The translations under genes were made by a program, and so were the position numbers. Positions 25,309-32,710 of a DNA stretch of 64,000 nucleotides are shown in pieces (the stretch's first letter is position 1; each line of letters opens with the position of its first letter). The DNA is taken from assembly GCA_029260735.1 (NCBI GenBank), contig JAJDCR010000081.1, forward strand, positions 169,701-233,700, given 5' to 3'. Source of the stretch: Planctomycetota bacterium (GTDB lineage: Bacteria; Planctomycetota; Uabimicrobiia; Uabimicrobiales; Uabimicrobiaceae). The notes below the pieces were generated by a model that worked only from the letters and a program-made list of their open reading frames with translations, did no database searches and was not told the origin of the DNA.

Positions 25309-26430
25309 TTAGTTTTGCACCTTAACGGAAACACTTTTACTACTACTGTTACCATTAAAATCCGTGGCGTAAACCGTAATAGTATAATCTCCGTTGGGAA
25401 AAATTGATTTGCCTTTAGCATTAGTGCTTTTTGTTTTCCAGGCTCCTTGAGGATTTATTTGCTGAGCTTCTCGGTTTGTTAAAACAAAGTAGAATTCACG
25501 TTGGTGGTAATTCCCAGAAGTTCGTCTCTGTTTTCCTCCGTCTCGAAAAGAAGATTTATAGATGGTATGGACATGCTCATGAATGTCATTGCCCTTGGGC
25601 AAACTGTCAAATTGCCATAGCGCAGTCCGAGGAAGATGAATTTTTCCTTGAGCAGAGCGCACTTCGTACTCCAGCTTGTAGATAGTCAACTGATAAGGCT
25701 CTTTATCCATAAGATCTTCGGCTTGCACAACAATATCTATATCTCCAGAAAGAGTTTGAGAAGATATAGTCGTGTTACCTTCGTTGCGTAAGAAGAAAAT
25801 TTCTTTGATTACAGGAGGAGTTAGGTCAAAAGGAGCGACTAAAAAACGAAGAGGATTAATATAGTTACCATTTCCATCCAATACGTTCACATGAATATGA
25901 TGAAAGTTCATTCCATAAGCCTTCGCTGGCCAGTAAACAACACGCCCCAGTAAAGTCCCCGAAGCAATGAAAACTCCTGTCTTGTGTGCCTGAAAAATTT
26001 CCTGAGGAATCGTCTTTCGGTCTACGTGGTGGTATTGCCAAAGAAAGCCGTTCTCATCTAGAATAGCTATTTCCCAGTAAAGGTCATTTCCAGGAACATA
26101 GTTTTCAATATTAACGACTTTACCTCCTGTCGAAGCAAAAATATCGCTATGGGCAGCTCTACGAATATCGATTCCATGATGAAAATAGGGCTGTCCACCA
26201 TAGTTTTGATAACTATGACAAATATGGCCTAAAGGAGAGGGCTTATCGACAGGAGCAATGGGCCAATTATATTGTGTTCGAAAGTTTTCTAACTGATAGT
26301 CCTTCACTCCCATTTCGAGATAAGGCAAGTCCCTTTTTTGAAAATACTCCCAAACAATGCATTCGCAATCTTTTTGAGCCCAGCATAAACTAAAGGAAAA
26401 AATAAAAATCAAGAAAAACAAAAAACGCAT
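25309..26430 (-). CDS. Exported M23 (LytM)-fold peptidase-like protein
   Basis: 373 residues from the ATG at 26430, which has GGGAGG seven bases upstream; the longer frame (26469) lacks this. A signal peptide (MRFLFFLIFIFSFSLCWAQ) is present. The domain at about 60-210 has the M23 zinc motifs: HHGID (HxxxD) and, about 95 residues on, HHIHVN (HxH), with IFASTGGKVVNI and YWEIAILDENGFLWQYHHV between them as in LytM-type peptidases. The C-terminal third is beta-rich (YTITVYATDFNGN), resembling an immunoglobulin-like domain. M23 enzymes cut peptidoglycan cross-bridges; this may act on the organism's own wall or on prey. It is last in a minus-strand run of four closely spaced genes. Confidence 0.75.
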   Translation of the reverse strand: MRFLFFLIFIFSFSLCWAQKDCECIVWEYFQKRDLPYLEMGVKDYQLENFRTQYNWPIAPVDKPSPLGHICHSYQNYGGQPYFHHGIDIRRAAHSDIFASTGGKVVNIENYVPGNDLYWEIAILDENGFLWQYHHVDRKTIPQEIFQAHKTGVFIASGTLLGRVVYWPAKAYGMNFHHIHVNVLDGNGNYINPLRFLVAPFDLTPPVIKEIFFLRNEGNTTISSQTLSGDIDIVVQAEDLMDKEPYQLTIYKLEYEVRSAQGKIHLPRTALWQFDSLPKGNDIHEHVHTIYKSSFRDGGKQRRTSGNYHQREFYFVLTNREAQQINPQGAWKTKSTNAKGKSIFPNGDYTITVYATDFNGNSSSKSVSVKVQN

Positions 26431-26491
26431 AATAACCTCCCAACAAGTGCTAAACGAAATATTATTCAAGCACTTATCTTAATTTTCTTAT

Positions 26492-28663
26492 TCATGAGCC
26501 AGAAGCATTCATTTTCTTTAAAAAAGCACAGTGGTTACGAATTTCCTGATAACGCGAGTCCTTTGTATGACAATAACGTGGTAAGAGCTTTTGAATGTTT
26601 CGAATAACTCCAGCAACTTGTTCCCGAAAAATTCCTCCCATTAGTGCCGTCCCATGATGACAAACAAAATCAGGAAAACCACTTGCTGGCTCAGAACGAT
26701 TGCAGACATCATAGATTCCATAACGAACCAACTCTTTAACCAATTCTAAATCGTAAGGAAATTGATTAGCTTCATGAAGAGAGTTAATCAACTCCGCTTG
26801 CTCCGCAATAGAACCCGTTAGTTTTACATTCCAAAAAGGCTCCAGTCCAGTCAACATATTAAAGTGAACTAAACCCAAAGTGTAGGGATCTTTAGTAAAA
26901 ACTTTTTTTACTTTACTGTCTTTAATAAAGAGCTCATTGGGAACCATGTATTTGGGGGTAAAGAAGATTTCGCTATCCCCTTCTCGGTTATAGCGACTTA
27001 GGCTTCCATAGTCCAATAAAACCGCGCAAAAAGAAGCCGTTTTTCCTGGTTGCAACATTAGTTGCTCAGCAATTAGATCTAGCTTAAGCGCGCTATGAAA
27101 ATGGTTGGTCTTATTCAATCGATCACGATCTATGAGATTCATATTATTAAAACGTAAGCCTACATTTTCTGCTTTTAAATCTCCATAGTGGTAATTATTT
27201 ATATTCATAATATAAACAAGAAAAGCAAGTTGCAAAGTAATGTATGAAGTCACCAGAGGGTCCATACAAACAGGAAAATTTTTCCCTTTTAGTTTACAAT
27301 CAACTTCATAGACAATGTTCGCGTATTTTTCTTGCAAATATACTTCTCGAGATTCTTTTGATTTCTTCTCATAAAAATTGTGAATTATCTCAAGAGCAGA
27401 AAATTTATGAGCCACTTTATTTTGATAAATAATTGCTTTAAGGGTATCAACCGTAATAATAAATTCTTCGACAAAATAAGGTAGATTCTCAATATAACCC
27501 GACTCGTATATTTTAGGAATGCAGTAAGGAAGTTCTTTGTAGTCCTCTGATTGATGCAATTTTGTCAGCTCTCGGATCGATTTAACTTCATTCTCAATAG
27601 CCTTACTGTACTTTTCTCCTTTTGCCACTTTTATGGTTGCGTATTGCCCCTCTTTTTCTGCCAAATAAACGATTCCAAAGCCGCCTTCTCCAATTTCTTT
27701 TAAAATAAGGTAATTTCCAACCTTTTTTCCCTCTAATTGGCTTAGAAAATGGGGCAATTCTTCTACGTCAGAACTTCTTATCGGCAAACCTTGGCTAACA
27801 ACCTGAGCAGCTTGAGCTCGAAGTTCTGGGTCCAACTCTAATTTCCGAGTCTTTTTTTCCTTATCCTCATCGGGAGCAATTGGTTTGCGCAGTCCCTTTG
27901 CCCACTTATGAGAAGACTTTCGATTTTCCATAAAGTTTAGACCGGGAAGGCGGCTTTTATTTTCCCACTTCTTTGTGTCGGAAGAAACAATTGGCCGCTC
28001 TAAAGGAACCGTCTCCTTTCTCCCTTGAGACAGAGAAATCGGTTCTCTGGGAAAAATATCTGAAGGTGCCTGTATATTTTCCTCTGGCTTAGGTTGCATA
28101 GGCCACTTCTTTGTACTACGGTTAGCTTGGATATCTTTGGAAAGGCGGCGCCGAGTTTGCCATCTTTCATCATCAAAATGAGGAGACGCAGAAAAAGGCA
28201 TAGCCTCTTCGGCTGGACGGACAGTTTTTGGATGTCGTCTGGTTTCCATAAAAGTGGTAGTATCTCTTTGGGCATCAGAAACATTGGTTAAGGTTGAACG
28301 AGAAGATTCTACAGGGGCTAAACGAGGGAATCTCCGACTCCGCTGAAAGCACTCTAATATAATCTGATCAATAATTTGAGGAGGAAGAGTACCTTTGTAC
28401 TCGTAGGCAGCAAAATCAGATTCTATTTGAAAAGGACTTAGCTTATCGTTTTTCACCTCGCCCAAACATTTTATCACGCTATAATTAAAATCTTCGTGAG
28501 GTATTACAAGGAGATAATTAGTTTTGTGACTAGTGTTCGTATGAGTGCCTAAAATTAAAGAACTCGTACTCATCGAAAGGACGTAGTTAGTCGAGTTAAA
28601 AGGATATAAATTATATCCTTTTCTATATAGTTTATCTGTGATTTCTAAAAAGCGCTGCTGCAT
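26492..28663 (-). CDS. Eukaryote-type Ser/Thr protein kinase with long N-terminal extension
   Basis: 723 residues from an ATG (28663) with an AAGAAGAG site; the frame continues to a TTG at 28699. The kinase domain is about 315-650: glycine loop GEGGFG (325-330), Lys345 in ATIKVAK, catalytic loop HYGDLKAEN (Asp495) and DYGS (Asp551) for DFG. The catalytic loop is of the GDLK rather than RDLK type, and long inserts separate the helical-lobe motifs. The first 300 residues are a small beta domain (about 1-95) and then a Pro/Arg/Ser-rich low-complexity linker. There is no transmembrane segment. Substrates are unknown. It lies 46 bases after the CDGSH gene and is probably co-transcribed. Confidence 0.85.
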   Translation of the reverse strand: MQQRFLEITDKLYRKGYNLYPFNSTNYVLSMSTSSLILGTHTNTSHKTNYLLVIPHEDFNYSVIKCLGEVKNDKLSPFQIESDFAAYEYKGTLPPQIIDQIILECFQRSRRFPRLAPVESSRSTLTNVSDAQRDTTTFMETRRHPKTVRPAEEAMPFSASPHFDDERWQTRRRLSKDIQANRSTKKWPMQPKPEENIQAPSDIFPREPISLSQGRKETVPLERPIVSSDTKKWENKSRLPGLNFMENRKSSHKWAKGLRKPIAPDEDKEKKTRKLELDPELRAQAAQVVSQGLPIRSSDVEELPHFLSQLEGKKVGNYLILKEIGEGGFGIVYLAEKEGQYATIKVAKGEKYSKAIENEVKSIRELTKLHQSEDYKELPYCIPKIYESGYIENLPYFVEEFIITVDTLKAIIYQNKVAHKFSALEIIHNFYEKKSKESREVYLQEKYANIVYEVDCKLKGKNFPVCMDPLVTSYITLQLAFLVYIMNINNYHYGDLKAENVGLRFNNMNLIDRDRLNKTNHFHSALKLDLIAEQLMLQPGKTASFCAVLLDYGSLSRYNREGDSEIFFTPKYMVPNELFIKDSKVKKVFTKDPYTLGLVHFNMLTGLEPFWNVKLTGSIAEQAELINSLHEANQFPYDLELVKELVRYGIYDVCNRSEPASGFPDFVCHHGTALMGGIFREQVAGVIRNIQKLLPRYCHTKDSRYQEIRNHCAFLKKMNASGS

Positions 28664-28708
28664 TCTATCGCTTCTCTTCTTAATTTTAAGGACTAACAAA
28701 AAAATACT

Positions 28709-28948
28709 TTACGGCAGTTTAGAGTGAGCACCATCACAAAATGGTTCATTTCCTGTGCATTTGCAATTACACATAGCTAATCTCTTCTTTTCTTCCACCT
28801 CAAACTTAAGAGGAGAAAATATTGTCCCTTTGTGTGAGCCATCACAAAACGGCTGTTTTTGAGACAATCCACAACGACACCAAAAGTATGTTCCAGCCTC
28901 ATATTCCATCACTGTAGGCTTTTTACCAGCAATAACCGGCTTATCCAT
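28709..28948 (-). CDS. Double CDGSH iron-sulfur protein (mitoNEET-like)
   Basis: 79 residues. It holds two CDGSH-type 2Fe-2S binding motifs: CRCG...PFCDGSH (about 24-39) and CNCK...PFCDGAH (about 60-75), each with the C-x-C-x2-(S/T)-x3-P-x-C-D-G-(S/A/T)-H pattern. Such small soluble proteins bind redox-active clusters and act in electron or cluster transfer. It starts at an ATG with a GAGGAA site, 17 bases after the stop of the haem-containing lipoprotein, which suggests a shared redox role, though only context supports that. Confidence 0.9.
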   Translation of the reverse strand: MDKPVIAGKKPTVMEYEAGTYFWCRCGLSQKQPFCDGSHKGTIFSPLKFEVEEKKRLAMCNCKCTGNEPFCDGAHSKLP

Positions 28949-28965
28949 GTTGATTCCTCACTTAA

Positions 28966-31413
28966 TTAATTCCCAAGAAGAACAGGAGTTTGATTTGAGT
29001 CAATAGATTTTAAAAATTCCACTATGTCATTAATCTGATCTTGAGAAGCTCCAAAATTATCATGACTAAGCCCATCTTCTTCTAAAGGCAGAAAAACTTC
29101 TTCGAGAGTTTCAGCACGTCCATGATGCCCATAAGGAGAAGTATTAGCTACTCCTAGTAAGGAAGGAGGATTAAAAGAAACATTCCCATTGACAGAAGGA
29201 TTCCCGTTCGCTCTTTTTTCAATAGGATTAGTATTCAAAAAAAGAGTGCCCAAGTTTTGCTGGACAATAGGAGTTTCGAAATTCTTATTTTTGTCTTGGT
29301 CAAAAGCAACCACTGCTCTTCCCTGAAGAGTATCAATTTGTACAACAGCACTTTTTTGCCCTTGCTCACTCCCATCGAAAAAAAGAGGAGTATCCCACAG
29401 AATACGAGAAGAAGTCCATTTATCTCCCCCATGACAACTTGCACAAAACTGCCCAAAAGCCGCTCTTCCTTTAGCAATAATTCCTTCATTTAAATTAGAA
29501 GGACGATTGAGAGTACGAATCCCTTTCTTCGCCCAAAGAGTAATCAAGTTTAAGGAATCAGATAAACCTACTCGATTCAAAGGGGGATTGTTATTTTGGA
29601 TTAAAGTATTTTCATCCGGCCCATGATTTTCTGAGAAACGAGCATCTTCTACTTCTGAAGCCGCCTGATTATTATCGATAACGGCCAAAGCTCCTGGAGA
29701 AAAACCATGTCCGCCTTGTACATTACGAGCATTCTGATTAAAATCTGTAATACTCCCTCTAACGGCATTCCAGTTGAGAACTCGGCGATCATTATCTGGA
29801 TTATTAGGAGAAAAACTTCCATCTAGAGGAATACTTTGCCTGGGCCCAGTTCCAAAAATCCAAGTAACTCCATCGACCAAACCATCGGGATGACAAGAAG
29901 CACAAGAACTCCAGTTACTGTTTGAGGCAACATTACGAAACCTATGTGTGTCAATATTTCGAACACTCTGATCAGCAAGGTTTTCTGCAGGAACTCCCAT
30001 TCCTGTAAAAAAAGCTAGTTTTCCTAAAAGTAGCTGATGCTCTTCGGTGCCCACAGCAGGCAGCTCGGCCGTGTTTACGGTAGCCAAAATTATATTTTGA
30101 TTTAAATCAATACTTGTCATAGAAGCAGATACTTCAGAGTAAACGTAAGCTCTTGTTCCTGTGCTATTCAAAACCACTCCCGTAGGTATATTACCAACGG
30201 CAAAACGTATCCCTGGATTATCTAAAGTTAACTGATTTTCGCCTGAAAGTAATCCTCTCATAGCATAACTACCGGCACGGCTAACAAAGACAAAGGCATT
30301 TCCCCGAATAGCAAGGGCCACAGTATCTCCTGCAAAAACTCGATCTAAACGAGTGGGATTATTTTCATCAAAGGGTGCAATGGGCTCTACCTCATCGCGA
30401 ATGATATTGTTTAAATTAACATGCTCTTCTCTGAGCTCTTCATTCGTGTCTATATTAACGACCCCAACCAAGGCCTGGACATTAGAATCAAAACGCAAAG
30501 GTGCTTCAGGACTAGCTCCCACTGTAGGCAAATAAAACCGATTGTTATCTGGATTAAAAGAGATTGTGTAAAATTGATTAAAAAAAACGTCTTCTCCGTT
30601 AAAACCAGCATTCACTGGCCCCAAAGTAATCACATCTTCAACAACATCTTTTGAAGTATCAATGATCGCAATGCGCCCCTCTTTTCCTGCATTCAACCCT
30701 TCTCTTTGGTCAATATCACGAGTTTCTATTCCCCGAGCAAAAAAATCTGCCACATAGACCTTTTCGTCATCATCATCTCCGTCTCCGTCATCGGTAATGC
30801 CAATGGCATAAGGATTACTCAGGCGTATAGGGTCTTCCACATTATCAAATTGAAACTGGAGATTGATGGTTTGTAAAACGCTGTTATTTACAGCATCAAC
30901 AACTGTAACAGTACCGTCTGAAAAGTTTGCAACGTAAAGTTTTTCTCCATTAGGAGTTAAAGCCGTTCCGCGAGGTTCTGATCCAACAGTAATCGTAGCA
31001 ACAACTTGACTGGGAGTCCCATTTGCTCCTACATTAATAACAGAAACCGTGCCATCGCCCCCATTACTAACAAAGGCTTTTGTCTTATCCTTACGAACAG
31101 AAACGCTCCGAGGATTACAGCCCACAAGAATTTCTTCGGAAAGAGTATTGATATCTTGTTGATTAACAAGCGCTTGCACAATACTCAAAGAGCCCTTTAT
31201 CTTAGCTCTTTTTAAAGGAGCAGCTAAAGGATTTACTGTGCCAATTTCATTAACAACAAAAACTAACTCATCGTCTTGAGATATTTGAATGGTTCCGTTT
31301 TGGGAAGGAACTCCATTGTTGTTATTATTGCCACCTCCTCCTCCACAAGCTCCCAAAATAAAAGAAAAGAAAATAAGGACAAATGGAAGAGGAAAAGAGT
31401 TTCTTTTTTTCAT
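28966..31413 (-). CDS. Lipoprotein with YVTN beta-propeller and c-type cytochrome domains
   Basis: 815 residues. The lipoprotein signal ends in the lipobox LGAC followed by Gly/Asn-rich residues. Residues about 70-450 are YVTN-type propeller blades (KAFVSNGGDGTVSVINV, KLYVANFSDGTVTVVDA, KVYVADF). The C-terminal part has two haem sites, CASCH at 504-508 and 657-661, in a MauG/di-haem-peroxidase-like arrangement, and ends with the LPLEEDGLSHDNFGASQDQI cytochrome c helix. It likely sits at the outer membrane or periplasm and passes electrons. It is first in a run with the CDGSH, kinase and M23 genes. An unusual stem (31437-31483) lies upstream. Confidence 0.85.
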   Translation of the reverse strand: MKKRNSFPLPFVLIFFSFILGACGGGGGNNNNNGVPSQNGTIQISQDDELVFVVNEIGTVNPLAAPLKRAKIKGSLSIVQALVNQQDINTLSEEILVGCNPRSVSVRKDKTKAFVSNGGDGTVSVINVGANGTPSQVVATITVGSEPRGTALTPNGEKLYVANFSDGTVTVVDAVNNSVLQTINLQFQFDNVEDPIRLSNPYAIGITDDGDGDDDDEKVYVADFFARGIETRDIDQREGLNAGKEGRIAIIDTSKDVVEDVITLGPVNAGFNGEDVFFNQFYTISFNPDNNRFYLPTVGASPEAPLRFDSNVQALVGVVNIDTNEELREEHVNLNNIIRDEVEPIAPFDENNPTRLDRVFAGDTVALAIRGNAFVFVSRAGSYAMRGLLSGENQLTLDNPGIRFAVGNIPTGVVLNSTGTRAYVYSEVSASMTSIDLNQNIILATVNTAELPAVGTEEHQLLLGKLAFFTGMGVPAENLADQSVRNIDTHRFRNVASNSNWSSCASCHPDGLVDGVTWIFGTGPRQSIPLDGSFSPNNPDNDRRVLNWNAVRGSITDFNQNARNVQGGHGFSPGALAVIDNNQAASEVEDARFSENHGPDENTLIQNNNPPLNRVGLSDSLNLITLWAKKGIRTLNRPSNLNEGIIAKGRAAFGQFCASCHGGDKWTSSRILWDTPLFFDGSEQGQKSAVVQIDTLQGRAVVAFDQDKNKNFETPIVQQNLGTLFLNTNPIEKRANGNPSVNGNVSFNPPSLLGVANTSPYGHHGRAETLEEVFLPLEEDGLSHDNFGASQDQINDIVEFLKSIDSNQTPVLLGN

Positions 31414-31436
31414 CTCTGACTCTCAAAATTTAAGAT

Positions 31437-31483
31437 AATCACATTTCAAAAAAAATAATAAAAAAAAATTTTTTCGAAATGTG
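31437..31483 (-). terminator. Inverted repeat upstream of the propeller/cytochrome gene
   Basis: AATCACATTTC at 31437-31448 is mirrored by GAAATGTGAT at 31474-31483, with A- and T-tracts between that extend the pairing. It lies between two minus-strand genes and could terminate the ADP-ribosylglycohydrolase transcript or act as an operator for the propeller gene. Confidence 0.45.
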
Positions 31484-31553
31484 ATCCTTAGAAAATTTTT
31501 CTTTATTTAAAACAATTATATTGCCTTTATCCTAGCGGAAAAATACTCTTTAT

Positions 31554-32669
31554 TCAACTAAAATTATTTTTTGAAGTAGAGAATAAGTGGAGAAAAGTGA
31601 AAAAAAAACGCTTTAGCACATGAATACAAATACAAAATACAAAAAATACATTACGTGGAAAAATTCCACCCCAAAAAAGAGCTAAAGATTTTTGAGGAGT
31701 ATTCGTCGTCAAAACATTTGCTAAACGCTCGCTAAGCTTTCTCATCCATGAAATAGAACGAGGCCACTCTATTATTTTTTTTTGCCAAGTCAAAGAAATT
31801 CCTTCACGGCCGACTCTACTTCCAATGATTCCTCCTAAAATGGCCGCTGTCGTATCGGTATCTCCTCCCAAAGAAATAATTTCCTTTACCCCTTTTTGAT
31901 AGTCCAGAGGAAAGCGGAGCCAAACGTGCAAAACAACAGGTAGAGTGTGGTAGATATATCCCCCCACTCCTTTTTCTTGGCCAAGAAAGCTCAGAAAATC
32001 AAAAGTATTTTCTTTTTCATCTACGCTCTTAACAACTTTCTCCAAAAGTTCTCGAAATTCTTGCCAACTTTCACTGGAATAATAGGAGGAGTAAAGTTCA
32101 CAGAGATATAAATAAGAAGAGGGGGTAATAGAATCACATGAAAATGAATGGTGGGCAGCTAAGGCAACAGCTAAAGCTCCTAATTCAGCTTTAGGGTCTT
32201 TATGAGTAATATAAGTACTAGCCTTTACCAAAGAAACGAGTTTCTCCGGGGAGTGTCCATAGCAAACTCCTAACAAAGCACTTCGCATAGCAGGGCCATT
32301 ACCAGCAGAAAAAACTCCACTTTTCTCGGGAGAATAGCCAAGCCAAAGCTTCAAAATACTACGTAAAGTAGCAAAGCCTATTCCAGCCGGGGCAGATAAA
32401 AGCCAGTACCTAAATTTCCTCGCCAAAGAGTTTTGGAACTTTTTTTTCTCTCCTCCTGACTCGATTAAAGCTTGTGCCAGCATACAGGTGTGCTCGGTAT
32501 CATCCGAGCACATCCCGTAGCCAAAACAAAAATAGTGTTGATTTAAATCAGGAGCAATTCGAGATTGCTTAGCTCGAGAGATGCCCTCCCAAGGAAGGCC
32601 CAAAGCATCTCCCACAGCAGTTCCGACAATGCACCCTTCTATAGAAGCTTTATATTTTTGTTTGTCCAT
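31554..32669 (-). CDS. ADP-ribosylglycohydrolase family protein
   Basis: 371 residues. Metal-site motifs of the DraG/ARH family are present: VGTAVGDALGLPWEG near residue 15, CSDDTEHT (SDDT, about 55) and GGDTDTTAAILGGI (about 270). The family removes ADP-ribose from proteins or small molecules using two Mg/Mn ions in the cytoplasm. The last 40 residues are hydrophobic (FWGGIFPRNVFFVFCICIHV), which is odd for this family and may be a membrane tail or an artefact of a shifted stop. The ATG start has no clear Shine-Dalgarno site. Confidence 0.85.
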   Translation of the reverse strand: MDKQKYKASIEGCIVGTAVGDALGLPWEGISRAKQSRIAPDLNQHYFCFGYGMCSDDTEHTCMLAQALIESGGEKKKFQNSLARKFRYWLLSAPAGIGFATLRSILKLWLGYSPEKSGVFSAGNGPAMRSALLGVCYGHSPEKLVSLVKASTYITHKDPKAELGALAVALAAHHSFSCDSITPSSYLYLCELYSSYYSSESWQEFRELLEKVVKSVDEKENTFDFLSFLGQEKGVGGYIYHTLPVVLHVWLRFPLDYQKGVKEIISLGGDTDTTAAILGGIIGSRVGREGISLTWQKKIIEWPRSISWMRKLSERLANVLTTNTPQKSLALFWGGIFPRNVFFVFCICIHVLKRFFFTFLHLFSTSKNNFS

Positions 32670-32710
32670 TTTTGTTTATTTCTAAAGTACATAGGCTTAC
32701 AATAAGAAAG

